Shown piece after piece: positions 36,330 through 47,550 of a DNA stretch of 64,000 nt. Each line of letters begins with the position of its first letter. The stretch's first letter is position 1. The translations under genes and the position numbers were made by a program. This DNA is from Pisaster brevispinus (lineage: Eukaryota; Echinodermata; Asteroidea; Forcipulatida; Asteriidae): the NCBI GenBank assembly GCA_023634235.1, contig JAMKCF010000008.1, positions 2,361,001 through 2,425,000 of the forward strand. The letters are read 5' to 3'. A model generated the notes under the pieces. The model made no database searches, was not told where the DNA came from, and saw nothing but the letters and a program-made list of their open reading frames with translations.

Positions 36330-37630
36330 CTTCACTTAAGTTTTAAACTTTTCCCGGAGTTATAAAAAGGAAAATACATGATCCTTTGGAACAAGAGATT
36401 GCTACCATCCAATCTTTTGCAATATTATACATTTTATTCATTTGTTTGTATTACTTTACTTTAATAAAACATTTTCATCACCTTCTAATTTTAATTTACC
36501 CTCCCATTCTAATCTAGCTCCAATAAAAGTTAGTTACAGTTACCAGAAATCCAAAATGAATTAAAGTTGTGTTGTTGTGTTGTTTTGCTTATACAGTGTA
36601 TTGACATGGCTCCCCCCTCCCCAGCCCTCTGGCCTGCCTGCCCTGACTGCCCCCCCCCACCTTACCAATGCAATGGCATCAAATTAAAATAAAATATTAA
36701 GATGATGTGAATTGAAAGCCTCTATATTTATATATATATTATACAGTTAAAATAAAACTCAAATGTTAGTGATAGTTTAAAGAAAGCATGCATCTACCCC
36801 CCTAAAAAAACAGCAAACAGAAATAATTATTTTAGGGGGGCGGGGTTGGGATCTCATTTCATATTATGTTGGCGATCTCGCTATTTTGTTAACAATCTTT
36901 GCTTGGGGTGCCAGTCAGAAGCCATACAATTAACTGCAATGTAGCCGGGGTGCCACGTGTGACTTTTGTTTGTTTATGTTCTAAACAAACGTTATGATAA
37001 ACTTTTTGGTTAGTGATGATCACAATCTTCTTTCTTTAATTTACAAACTTAAAGATAATAATTATGAACATGCAGATAAATTGTTGCACCTCAGTTGACG
37101 GTTTTTCTTTTAATAATTATACATATAATATTTTTTATAGTAAAAATTTGATAAAACGCTGGACCTAAAACAACACCCTTCTGATTTTTCAATTTTAAAA
37201 TGTTTTCAATCAGTGTTGAAATTGAGTTCCATGGTTATATACAAATTGTATTTGTGCCTTCAGAAAGTTTCGCGAAAAGCCCTCTTACGTCATCATTGAT
37301 CATGTTGCGTCTTTTGTGTGAGCTCCTTTAAATAGCCCCTTTATCAAAATTTGGTTTGTTTATGAAGTGCGCCCTCTCTAGGGCATATTAATACAGTTTT
37401 ACATGGAGGGAGTTTCGATTTCAATGTCGTTTCCCAAATTTCTACCTAGGAATGCCCTTTGACACAAACTATGACGCTGTGCGGATTATCTGGCTGTTTA
37501 TCAAAGGCAGGAGACTCACTGGTATTATAGAGGTACGTTTTAGATTGATATATAGGCAGATTTGTCGGGTTTTCAGAGGTTAACGTTAGTTCAGATTAAC
37601 TCAACTGGTCATGATGTCAATGTAAACATA
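36330..37630. other. Intergenic, nothing recognised
   Basis: AT-rich sequence without coding signal; short homopolymers only. The stretch 37900-39290 is likewise empty of recognisable features. Confidence 0.45.
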
Positions 37631-37634
37631 CCGC

Positions 37635-37870
37635 TGATCTGATCCATAGGCCCCCAATCTGTTTTGTATGACGTGTTTGGTCTTACTAGATAGCCACCGG
37701 TGATCCATAGGCACCCCAATCTGTTTTGTATGACGTGTTTGGTCTTACCATGGAGGTAGAATTAGATAATTCTACCTCCATGGTCTTACTAGATAGCCAC
37801 CGGTGATCCGTAGGCCCCCTATCTGCTTTGTATGACGTGTTTGGTCTTACTAGCCGCCGGTGGGAACTGT
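37635..37870. repeat. Tandem repeat, about 65-bp unit, three copies
   Basis: Each unit contains TGATCCATAGGC, CCCAATCTGTTTTGTATGAC, GTGTTTGGTCTTACTAG and a GCCACCGGTG or GCCGCCGGTG block. The second copy is split by a 36-bp palindrome (37748-37783). Confidence 0.7.
37748..37783. mobile_element. Minimal 36-bp palindromic insertion
   Basis: CCATGGAGGTAGAATTA is followed directly by its inverse TAATTCTACCTCCATGG with a 2-bp hinge (GA). The insertion interrupts a tandem unit and TCTTA (or GGTCTTA) is duplicated on both sides, as expected for a transposition target duplication. Comparison with the two uninterrupted units shows the empty site directly. Confidence 0.6.
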
Positions 37871-39460
37871 TTTTACAGAGTATAGCAGGCAAACATTTTG
37901 TATGTGTTTAACAAGTGGGAACACATAGTTGGTGTTACGTAATTCAGGGGAATCATAATGCATTCCACTGAGTTCCGCCAGGTAGCGGTAAACTGGAATA
38001 TGAAAAGGGGGCAAGGTGCTTAGCGTGAACTGAACGATGAGTTCATTCTAACCTTACACTTCATGCAACTAGCACGTTTATAACAAAATAAAAAATGCTA
38101 TCAAAGGTAAATGAATTTAAGTACATAAAAAGATATCTACAGACAAGACTGCATGTTTTGTTTTCAGGTGGCTTATTAAGCCATGGCCGAGGGTTTTGCG
38201 CATTAAGTTTTATCTCTGGGTTTGTTTAATCCCATACCAAAATTTACTCGGTATCAGTAACAAGATACAGACATTAATGAGGAACTCAAGTTGAGTTAGA
38301 ATTTGAATTTAAGCGAAAATTAAATAAATCAATAAAAGTTGCTGGTTTCTCGTGCAAGTCGCTCGGCAGGCTTATCCTAAAACTATGTATGTTGTATTGT
38401 TCTTTGAGTAAAGTATTGTAAGTGAGCGATTGGGACGAAGTAATGTGTACAATTATGACTATGGTGAGAATGAAAGTTGGTTTCTCGTTTTAAACGTTCG
38501 ATATTCGACATTCAAATGTCAAACAAGTGCCAGTTACTGTTTTGACATTCAACATTCATTTGTGCACAATTCAGTACTACTACGAGTACGACCCATGGGG
38601 TTAAGTTTTGTTTGGGTATATTTATTTAAATTAATATTTTAACGTGTCTTACTTTACATAGTTATGCACGTTATCAATGCATTTGCTCTAATTTTCAACG
38701 GTCGGTTTCACATGTCCATTTGGCATTGTGGGCCAGGCACCACTACATACAGAACGAAAGAGTAGGGTCCAAGGAACACACCCACGGTCACCTTGACCGG
38801 GCCACTTGGGGTTTAAGTGTTTTGTATAGATTTTTTACAACATTATTAATTAAACGTACAAAATGCGTACCGTGCATAAAAAAATGACGTAGTTTGACAT
38901 TCGCATGCCATGGCAGCGCAAGCCTAACAAAGGTTAAAGTTAATTACATTCTTTTGCATTCCGAATACTGAATTGTCAGTTTCGCCGCTACATACAGAAT
39001 TAAAGAGGAGGTTGTTTGTAGAAAAATGTCATATTTTGACGACAAATATCCCACCATCATTGCTCTGCGCACAATTTTAAATTTTGAACGCTGCACACAT
39101 AAATTAAAGGGAACGGCGCAAAGGAATACATTTTAAAGGTCAACTAGTCTTTTGGGGGGTGTTTGTTTGTTTGATTTTCTTTGTTTTCTTTATTTGTTTA
39201 TTATTTATTCTTGTTTGTTTATTCTTTTTCTTACTTTTTAATTTATTTTTTTATGTTCGCTACAATACTATAGTTCCGTTTTTATAATGCACAGTTTCAC
39301 ATGTCCGGCCGTACGACCGTTTGGGCCGACGGCACACCAACCGATTGATAAAAGAGGTTTAATACTTCTTATTTACCGCTATATAACATTTATAAAAGGG
39401 AAAATAAAAGAGTTGGACGAGGGGGTCTTGAATGTTCGTTAAAACAGGAGGGGTTGTGGC

Positions 39461-39845
39461 CGTGCGATAAAGAACTGAGCGTTCAGAATTTGGAATAACT
39501 TGATTAAGTGCATACTTAAGGTAGGATGTTTGTACGTCACTAAAATATTAATTTATCAAAATCCTTTTTAAAAAATACTGAAACCCTATGGTCAAGATGA
39601 ACATGTGTATGTTTCTTGGACACTTCTCTTCAATTATTTACTGGTGCCCGGCCCATGGGGTCTGGACGTGCGAAACTGACCGTTCAAAATTTGGAGTAAA
39701 TGCCTTGATTATGTGCATAAATGTACAGTATAAATTTTCGTACGTCAAAATATTATTTTATCAAAAATCTATTTTAAAACAAATACTAAAACCCCATGGG
39801 CTAGGTCAAGACGACATTGGTGTGTTTCATGGATCTCCCTCTTTC
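39461..39845. repeat. Tandem direct duplication, about 205-bp unit, two copies
   Basis: Copy one (about 39461-39640) and copy two (about 39668-39845) share the order CGTTCA(G/A)AATTTGGA, TGTACGTCA/CGTACGTCA, TTATCAAAA and CC(T/C)ATGG with an average drift of roughly one base in five. The 112-codon frame over it is a by-product. Confidence 0.5.
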
Positions 39846-39925
39846 AGTGTATGTTCTAACGTTGAGTTGGCCCTACAGTCTGACACCATAAACAGCTTCA
39901 GAAACCAGACTATTGATCATCCTTA

Positions 39926-41087
39926 AAGTGAAAGACACCGCAAACAAACTCACATAGACTCGTGCCCGCTCATCCATTTCCCGTGGCTCCATGTCGCAAC
40001 ATATTATTAAAAGAACAAGTAGGCCTGAGAGTGAGTGACTAACTACATATTATGTACACTACCAGTAACCACCACTTTAAATGTAGTATTCTTTATTCTA
40101 AATGTAGCGTTCTATTTTCCCTCAGTTGTTTGGATTTCTTGCAAAACTTTTTAACTAACTGTTTTACCAAAGTGTTTAAGCGCAACAACTAGCAGGCATA
40201 ATACAGCACTCCTCAATCCACGTGAACATCAAGTTTATGTCGTGTGTACTGTATAAGCCTGCAATAACTATTCACTCCAGAAATAAGATTTTGCACTGTT
40301 ATGAATTTGACGTGTTGTGCGAACTGCGTGTACATGGCTGCTTGGGGTTTTGGGCAGACAATGCATTTCTATTTAAAACAAGTTTCCAAGCTTGTACAGA
40401 TAAATAAATCCACATTTTATTAACATTGCTGGAGATGGAAAGTGTATTGGGCTTTTTTGATGGTGCCAGCTAATTATGATGGATGAAATTGAGTTTACTA
40501 TTTACAGCGCAAACAACATTGTCACAAATTGGGTGCAATTGTTTGGGATTAAACTCAATTTCCGCCATCGGGGAAAAAACTGGGGAGGGGGTAAACTGGG
40601 GGAGCAAACAAAAACAACTGGGGGGCATTTGCCCCCCCCCCCGTAGCGCCGCCGCTGGCGGTGTCTTATCTTGTTTGTTTTAGGTTGAAGGGCATTGTTG
40701 GTTTACAGGCCCCAGCCATCCAGCATGGCTATGCTTGCTTACCAACATTGACAGTTTGAATCAAAGATCAGACTACATGTTTTTTCAGTGATCGGTCCAA
40801 AGAAAGTAATTTATAATGGATAGCTACAAAAAACTGACTGCTACATTTTCACTTAAGTCGAAAAGGTAACCATAAGATCTCATTTTCGTCATGGGGAGCG
40901 AAAATTGGCGGGGGGGGGCAGACTTGGCACCTTTTCTTTTTATATTTCAAATGACTTTCTTTGGAGAAATCAATGAGTAAAAACTAAACTAATCGTTTTA
41001 AAAGTTTTTATTTTGGATCTTTATATTGATCTCAGCTTGTGCTTATATTATCATTGTTAAAACCTTTTCAATCTCATTTCTCTGCAG
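39926..41087. other. Intergenic, no gene recognised
   Basis: Non-coding; a short GC-rich block with poly-C near 40627-40650 and poly-G near 40911 are the only notable features. Confidence 0.4.
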
Positions 41088-41329
41088 TTTCATTTGTGTG
41101 ATTAAATCTGAACACTTCCAGTCTGTCCCAACATCTGAGAAAGCTAACTCTACTTTTGAGGGTCTCAGAGTGAAGTTGAAGGAAAAACAGAGTCATACTG
41201 TTAGTGATGAAGCTGTGAGATGAGGCAGAAGTTGATCGAGAGTGGAGACACCTCAGAATAGAACCAGTTGATGGAGAGACATCCCCAGAGGTGGATGACG
41301 GCAAGTTGTGCATCATGATCTACAGGTAA
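41088..41329 (+). pseudogene. Exon-like segment with shifted frames
   Basis: It is bordered by CTCTGCAG and CTACAG/GTAAAA, good splice signals on the plus strand. Frame one reads SEKANSTFEGLRVKLKEKQ and stops; a second frame then reads DREWRHLRIEPVDGETSPEV to the donor. Neither frame is open throughout, so it looks like a frameshifted exon. It sits 470 bp upstream of the coding-like terminal exon at 41798, but phases do not join cleanly. No family recognised. Confidence 0.3.
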
Positions 41330-41469
41330 AAATCATTACCTCCCCTTCCCCTCCCTCTCTTGAGAAACATATTTTATTTTTCTGTCTTTTACTCTTTAAA
41401 ACCTTTGATAAAAATGTGCAGATGCTTATCATTTCTTTTACACAAATGTTTTTTTTAAACAAACCATCA

Positions 41470-41473
41470 ACTG

Positions 41474-41505
<32 letters not shown>
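41470..41505. repeat. Poly-T tract
   Basis: About 30 consecutive thymines just outside the left end of the giant inverted repeat. Confidence 0.9.
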
Positions 41506-41508
<3 letters not shown>

Positions 41509-41797
41509 CGTCAACAGTTTTCTAACTAAACTCATCAGTATTTCAAGTTAACTATTTACTCAGAATTTAGTTGACAGTACTCCTTCCTGGATTCTGGTTG
41601 GTGGTTCCTGATTTGTTTTGTTTTAATTTGTTGTCTCTTGTTTCGGGGGGGGGGGGGGACAGTGAGGCTACAAAATGACGACCCATTTTACATGTAGTAT
41701 TTTTTAAGACAATGTTAATCAGTTTGCTGTTCCCTTTTCACAATCTCTGCTTGAAAATGAAGTAAATAATGACAATTATTTATTCTTGTTTGTACAG

Positions 41798-41911
41798 GAA
41801 AGTCTAAATTGGTCTCACGGGGAGCTTTGGAATCTACGAGAAGAAAGGATTGCCGCTCTGCAGCCATCTATAAAATGCAACAAGCCTTGCATAAATGATA
41901 TTTTGCAGTAG
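41798..41911 (+). CDS. Coding-like terminal exon in left arm (partial gene)
   Basis: After the acceptor TTTGTACAG the frame reads ESLNWSHGELWNLREERIAA and on through LQPSIK to a stop at 41909-41911 (37 codons). The right arm has the matching exon at 57544-57633 on the opposite strand, reading KGPDWAHGKLWNLQEERIAA. Conservation of frame and of WxHGxLWNLxEERIAALQPSI in both arms argues for past coding function. Upstream exons are uncertain and no family is recognised. Confidence 0.4.
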   Translation, partial: ESLNWSHGELWNLREERIAALQPSIKCNKPCINDILQ

Positions 41912-42219
41912 TGAATGCTGTTGAAAAGCAGGTCCTCTGCAGAATAAATACAATGAACAATGTTGCAGTCATTTTGATGATAACCCAGATGGAAGATGGA
42001 ACACCTGATAATAACATAGATGGAACACCTGACATTCTGCACCAGACAGTTCCTAGGATACATACTTGTGCTCTGTAGAACTTTGGGTGCTTTGGATTAC
42101 AACTCTTAGAGCGTAACATCGTGACGAGTTTTTATATCAATGCAATCAATCTTGATTCCACTTGATATTGGGGATGTGGTTCTGGATGTAAAGGATTCAA
42201 GTTCTGTGGGTTATGTAGT

Positions 42220-42760
42220 AAGTTCTTATATATTTAATTAATTATTATTTATTTAATTGTTTGTTTATTTTTATTTTTTATATTTTTTTATTTAACTGTT
42301 TATTTATTTCCTTATTTTTAAATTTATTTATTTATTGTTTTAACTATTAATTTTTGTATTAATGTTTTATTATCTTTACTTATTTGTTTATTTATTTATT
42401 TTATTGTTTATTTATTTTATATATTTTTTTATGATTGTAATATTTATTCATTTATTTTTCATTAGTTTAATGTTTTGATTATTTGTTTGTTTGATTGTTT
42501 ATTTATTTATTACATTATTTATTTACATATATATATTTGTATTTAGTTATTTGTTTATTGATTTGTTTATATATTTGTATTTAGTTATTTGTTTATTGAT
42601 TTGTTTATATATTTATATTTTTAAAAATATTACATTTATGTATTTATTGATTGTTTTATTTCTTTATTAATTGATTATTGATTAACTGATTTATTCTTCT
42701 TCTTTCTTTGTTTCTTTATTTCTGTTTTCTTTATTTCTTTCTTTAAATATTTATTGCACG
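42220..42760. repeat. TTTA/TTTG microsatellite-like region, left arm
   Basis: About 540 bp of degenerate TTTA, TTTG and TTGATTGA units. A second block lies at 43000-43325 and the inverse counterpart in the right arm is 56570-57225. Long leucine/phenylalanine/tyrosine frames here are compositional. Confidence 0.85.
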
Positions 42761-43545
42761 AAACCCTGAGAAACGTTTTTAAAAATGTGAATTTTTTGTA
42801 TTTTCAGGAAAATTTTTCGAAAAAAATTCACTTTTGATTTTGAGGAAGCATCTGGTGGAAAATGTTTATACAAAATATTCATTTGAATCTGTTGATATTT
42901 TAATTGTAGAAGAAAACAAATACAAATGCCTTGAAATTAAGTTTAAAAATGTATGTTATATTTTTGTAAATTTATTTGTTTATTGGTTAATATATTTATT
43001 TATTCTATTGTTTATTTATTTATTAATTTAATAATTCATAAATCACTTTTTAGACATTTTTTATTATTGTTTAATTTATTTATTTTTAATTACAATTTTA
43101 AATTATTTGTTTGTTTGTTTGTTTATTTATTTATTATATTTATTTATTTTTATATATTTTTGTTAAATTATTTGTTTATTAATTTATTTAGATATTTATA
43201 TTTAAAAAAATAGTTATAAAATTGATTGATTTCTTTATTTCTTTATTGATAATTTATTGATTAGTTGATTGATTATCAATTTTTTTCTTTACCTCTTTAT
43301 TTTTCCCCTTTCTTTATTTATTTATTGCAAGTAACTTTGAGATACGTTTATAAAAAATATGAATGTTTTTTGTATTTTCAGGAAAATTTTTCGACAATGA
43401 TTAACTTCTAAATTATTTGGAAACATCTGATGGAAATTGTTTATACAAATATTTCTTTTGAATCTTTTGATATTTTAATTTTAGAGGAAAAGAATACAAA
43501 TGCTTTGAAATTGTTTTTTAAAATGTATGTTATTATTATTTTTTT
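42745..43545. repeat. Direct duplication inside the left arm
   Basis: The block with TGTATTTTCAGGAAAATTTT at about 42799 recurs at about 43371, and the following sequence (GGAAAATGTTTATACAAA..., ATTTGAATCTGTTGATATTT) is repeated in order to about 42955 and 43525. The offset is about 570 bp. The right arm has one copy only (about 56350-56530), so the duplication arose in the left arm or was lost from the right. Confidence 0.7.
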
Positions 43546-43794
43546 ATGAACAATATTTTTAATAAAGAGATACACTTTAAGCATCTTAACTTTCCCGATT
43601 GGTTCGTGTTAATTTATTATCTGTCAAACTTGAAAATGTATATTCCGTTAAGAGCACAAAATCAGACTGGTTGAAAAACTGCAACTTGCAAAGACACAAT
43701 TATTAAATGAATATTTTGAGTGGAAATTAATATCCATATTATAAAAGGGAAACTTTTTTTTTTCAGTGGTTGGAGTTTTAAATAAAAATCTTTG

Positions 43795-43860
43795 GTCAAA
43801 GAGGGCGCCCTTTAAAACCAACAGAGGGCGCCCTGCATAGTCAACAGAGGGCGCCATTTA
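43795..43860. repeat. AGAGGGCGCC triplet repeat
   Basis: Three AGAGGGCGCC blocks are spaced 20-25 bp apart; the right arm carries four inverse copies at about 56035-56112. Confidence 0.7.
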
Positions 43861-43949
43861 CACTATATATTTGACATGTATCAACGTGTGTTTATAATAT
43901 ACAACACGTGGTTCTAATATTCATCACGATTGAAAATTAGTGGATTGGT

Positions 43950-44045
43950 GCGGATCGCCGATGGCCTAGCGGACAAGGTCACGCACGGGGAGAGCAAGAT
44001 CGGAAGACCTGCATGGGTTCGAATCCCGGCAAGTCGCAAGGTAAG
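43950..44045 (+). mobile_element. tRNA-like SINE head, left arm
   Basis: A box TGGCCTAGCGG (43962-43972) and B box GGTTCGAATCC (44016-44026) at tRNA-like spacing. Acceptor-stem ends do not pair, so it is not scored as a tRNA gene. The inverse copy is at 55855-55948. Confidence 0.6.
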
Positions 44046-44746
44046 TGGAATGATATAATGTATACTAACATGCACACTAACACGCACTAACAAGCACCAA
44101 GCACCACGCACGATGCACAAAGTGGGACAGGCCAGGGCGGAGGAAGAAGAGGGGGTGGACAGGGAGAGGGGGTGGACAGGGAGAGAGAGAGAACAGGGGT
44201 GGACAATTTTTTTTTTTTTTTCGAAGGGGGAAAAAAAATTGTACAACCGAAAAATTTATGGTCTTTCGTTTTTCTTAAATCGGCCGAAACGCACGCTCGT
44301 TGATTATTTTTCATTTTGAAAAAAAAATATTGAAAAATATGAAAAACCGAAAAATTTATGGTCTTTCAATTTTTTTAAATCGGCTGAAACGCACGCTCGT
44401 TAATTTTTTTTCATTTTGAAAAAAAAATCTTTGAAAAATTAAAAATTTGTGCGAAAAACAATTAATATTTGTATTTATTGTTAAAATATGAACTTAAAAG
44501 TACTATAACATGCTTAGTATGATGCTCGAATTGCTCTACTACAAAATCTACGCATTCTGGTCACAAAAACCTTAGAATTTTCCTTTTTAAATCACAACGT
44601 ACACTCTCTTTAACACCTTTTTAATAAGATGCTTAACTTCATGTATGTACATTTCCACCATTTTATTACACACACAATTAAGAATCCCTTTGGTTTAACG
44701 GCCTAAAACGTTCTACATTACGTTTTACAAAAATAACATTTACCAG

Positions 44747-45012
44747 ACATTTACACTAGACACAATCACAGCAAGGCCTACCAACTGTTCTCTGCAAACA
44801 AAGACTGCTTCAAATACTCATACTTCCCTCAAACAGTTAAAGACTGGAACGCACTACCAACAGATATTATATCAATCACGGACAAAAAGACCTTCAAAGG
44901 AGCTGTTACAATCAACCTTAGAAGCAACTAAAAACTACACCGCGCACACCCTCTCTTCTCGTTTTGCTCTATAAAGAGTGTTGAGAATATTGATCCTGAT
45001 CCTGAAACCATG
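44747..45012 (+). mobile_element. LINE reverse-transcriptase C-terminal fragment inserted in left arm
   Basis: Frame 44752-44931 reads YTRHNHSKAYQLFSANKDCF, then SYFPQTVKDWNALP and a stop, the typical C-terminal end of jockey/CR1-like non-LTR retrotransposon proteins. The corresponding right-arm site lacks it: there AACATTTACCA runs directly into TGGCTAAAAG. The fragment is a 5'-truncated insertion younger than the inverted duplication. Confidence 0.7.
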
Positions 45013-46312
45013 GCTAAAAGACACATTTATATTTGCATAGATAAACATGATAAACATAATAGGACAACTCAGTTCTGGCAAATACAAACTTAAACTACAA
45101 TTTATCTGTAACGTAACACTAACAATTAGCAATATCTGATGTTTAACTCCATGTTTTTTAGAGCAAAATGAAGGGGGCTCTATTAATTCCTATTTCTCTA
45201 AACCTAAGACAAGTTTGACTTGTTTTTTTTTACCCTTTTTCAGTCTATAAGGCAATAATAGTCTGGTAAATAAGGTTAACGTATCACTGTGAGTCGAGTT
45301 GTTTGTTTGGAGACAGGTACCAGACACAAACGGATACTGCCTGATTAGTTGTTGAAGTTCAAAAAGCATGAGGAAAATGTCCTTTTTGTTAAGTGTAGAA
45401 TTTGAATAGTGCAGAGCAAATTTGTTTCTTACTTTATCTAACCTTTTATAGCACTCTAAAACCTCAGCAAAATTGTGTCAACAAATAACACCATCTTAAA
45501 AGCTAGGTCAATGCTAAACATACGTACATTAATCTAAATAACAAGGACATTATCATAGCTGATCTACATGTAATTGAGTTTGTTCTGAAAAGATGTTGTA
45601 TCAGCTTGTCGTTTCTATAAAGTAGGACCGTGATCAGTTTCGAAGAAACGTATTATGATTATAGATTATAGATTATACACAGTCCCTTTAGATGTGATAC
45701 ACTATTAACGTTAGCTTTGTATTTGTTTTTTAAAATCTAGTTGAAAGTACCTAAATGCAATGAAAAAGCAGTAGTATTAACAACGTATACAGCAGCGTGG
45801 CCAAGAGGGGCCTGGAGGGGCACGTGCCCCCCCCCAAGAAAAAAACCCACAATAGTGCTCAAATAAAAAGAAAAAGAGAAACAAAATGCCTGTTTGTATA
45901 ATCTAATGCAGTGAACAATCAAAATTGGGATCGCTACCGCGGCCACAAAATGCCATAATAGAATGATAGCCCCCTGCAGCGTGACCCCCTTCTCCCCACT
46001 GACAAACACATTCCCTCTGCCCCCGCCCCCACTTCAAAGCAGTGCCCCACCCCATCGAAAAAGTCCTGGCTACACCGCTGGTATACAGCAAAGGTCTGTT
46101 TACATTATACAAGACATGGTCAGAATACTCTTTTCACTTATGTACTGGTTAAAAATCTTCTTGGCATACATATACTGTATGCTTAAGCACAGTCGTTGGT
46201 ACATGTGGTTTTAAAGAATCCTGTGAGGACCAGTAGTGAGGACCATGATGTCCTGTAAATGTTGTGTAAACAGACCCTTTTACAATGTGTATTATTAACA
46301 TAACAACCCTAC

Positions 46313-46478
46313 CTCTATATCCCAGAATTCTATAAGTTACAGATTTGAGGTTGCTTCATGCAGAGGGACGATGACATATGATTCATGGTTAAGACGAAAG
46401 CCAAGTGTTCTCTGTGGCTGAGCTTGTGCATCTCTCATTAGAGCTGAGGCATTTAATTGTCAGATCATCTTGAATGTA
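46313..46478 (-). ncRNA. Conserved exon-like segment, left arm (with 33-aa frame)
   Basis: Minus strand: acceptor TTTTATTGCAG, then TACATTCAAGATGATC, and donor GATATAGAG/GTAGGG. The right arm has the same structure at 53610-53778. Inside, 46337-46438 encodes MRDAQAQPQRTLGFRLNHES and on to a stop (33 aa). The right-arm frame (53650-53754, 34 aa) differs by single substitutions and one in-frame codon insertion, suggesting it may be translated. Whether it is a coding or non-coding exon is open. Confidence 0.4.
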
Positions 46479-46639
46479 CTGCAATAAAAAAAGATGTATG
46501 CATGAAATTACTCCAACCACAGATCAAGCCACTTTTTCATAACAGTCTTTTGGGATGTGATGAATCCTTAAAACCACATCAGGCATGTCCTCCTTTCAGC
46601 AACTCTATCTAAAACTTAAACCTCAGAAAAGTGCAAGAG

Positions 46640-47270
46640 TGGGAGACAGGGTAAGGGTGCTGATAAGGAGGTAGACAGATAGATACCAGTATAGGTGGAT
46701 TGACAAAGTAAATGGCACTATAGGTGGCAACATGTTGGGGGAGGATCCAGAGTGACAGCAAAGTGGGGGTGGGTGTTTGGGGTTTGTACAGTAGGGCAGT
46801 AGAAGGGGTAACATGTTAGGAGAGGGTCCAGAGTGACAGCAAAGTGGGATGCATGTTTGGGATTTGTACAATACATGTAGGGCAGTAAAAGGGGTAACAT
46901 GTAAGGGGAGGATCCACAGTGACAGAAAAGTGGGATGCATTTGGAATTGATACAGAATGGCACTAGAAGGGGTAACTTGTTAGAGGAGGATCCAGAGTGA
47001 CAGCAAAGTGGGATGCATGTTTGGGATTTGTACAGTAGGGCAATAGAAGGGGTAACATGTTGGGGGAGGATCCAGAGTGACACAAAGTGGGATGCATTTG
47101 GAATTGATACAGAATGGCACTAGAAGGGTAACTAATTAGGGGAGGATCCAGAGTGACAGCAAAGTGGGATGCATGTTTGGGATTTGTACAGTAGGGCAGT
47201 AGAAGGGGTAATATGTTAGGGGAGGATCCAGAGTGACAGCAAAGTGGGATGCAAAGTGGGGCGGTTGTTT
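46640..47270. repeat. Minisatellite, about 80-bp unit, seven to eight copies (left arm)
   Basis: Units contain GAGGATCCAGAGTGACAGC, AAAGTGGGATGCAT, TTTGTACAGTAGGGCAGTAG and AAGGGGTAACATGTT. Unit starts lie near 46741, 46824, 46908, 46987, 47066, 47142 and 47221. The inverse array at 53110-53545 has about six copies. Because unit length varies around 78-84 bp, overlapping frames stay open; they are not genes. Confidence 0.85.
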
Positions 47271-47465
47271 GGGATCAAGAATGGTAGAAATGGGTCCTTT
47301 ATATTTTTGGGGTAAATCCTGGAGGTAGAAATAAGGGGTACTTATGGGGTGGAGTGCACTTGACGTACATAAGAGCAAAGAGGGATGATCAGTATTTATC
47401 AAAGATAGTGGTTAAAAAAAAGTGTTGCTTGTTATAGATTAATATATATATTTTGTTTAATTTAC

Positions 47466-47550
47466 CAGATTTTCAAAAGACTGAGTGAAGTTTAAGCTGA
47501 TGATCTTCATTCATGGAATCACTTTGTTCCACACAAGGACCAAAAATATT
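47466..47550 (-). ncRNA. Conserved exon-like segment, left arm
   Basis: Minus strand: CCCTTTTCACAG acceptor and AATCTG/GTAAAT donor. The frame reads NIFGPCVEQSDSMNEDHQLK and stops before the donor. The counterpart 52793-52889 has the same acceptor and a better donor (TCTG/GTGAGT), but its frame is broken. It probably belongs to the same outward transcript as 46313-46478. Confidence 0.35.

Noticed and set aside
42834..43213. Open frames rich in Phe, Ile, Leu and Tyr that look like membrane proteins
   Set aside because: They are translations of TTTA/TTTG microsatellite sequence.
43950..44045. Intact tRNA gene
   Set aside because: A and B boxes are present but the acceptor-stem ends do not pair, and the sequence occurs in both arms as part of a repeat; a SINE head is the better reading.
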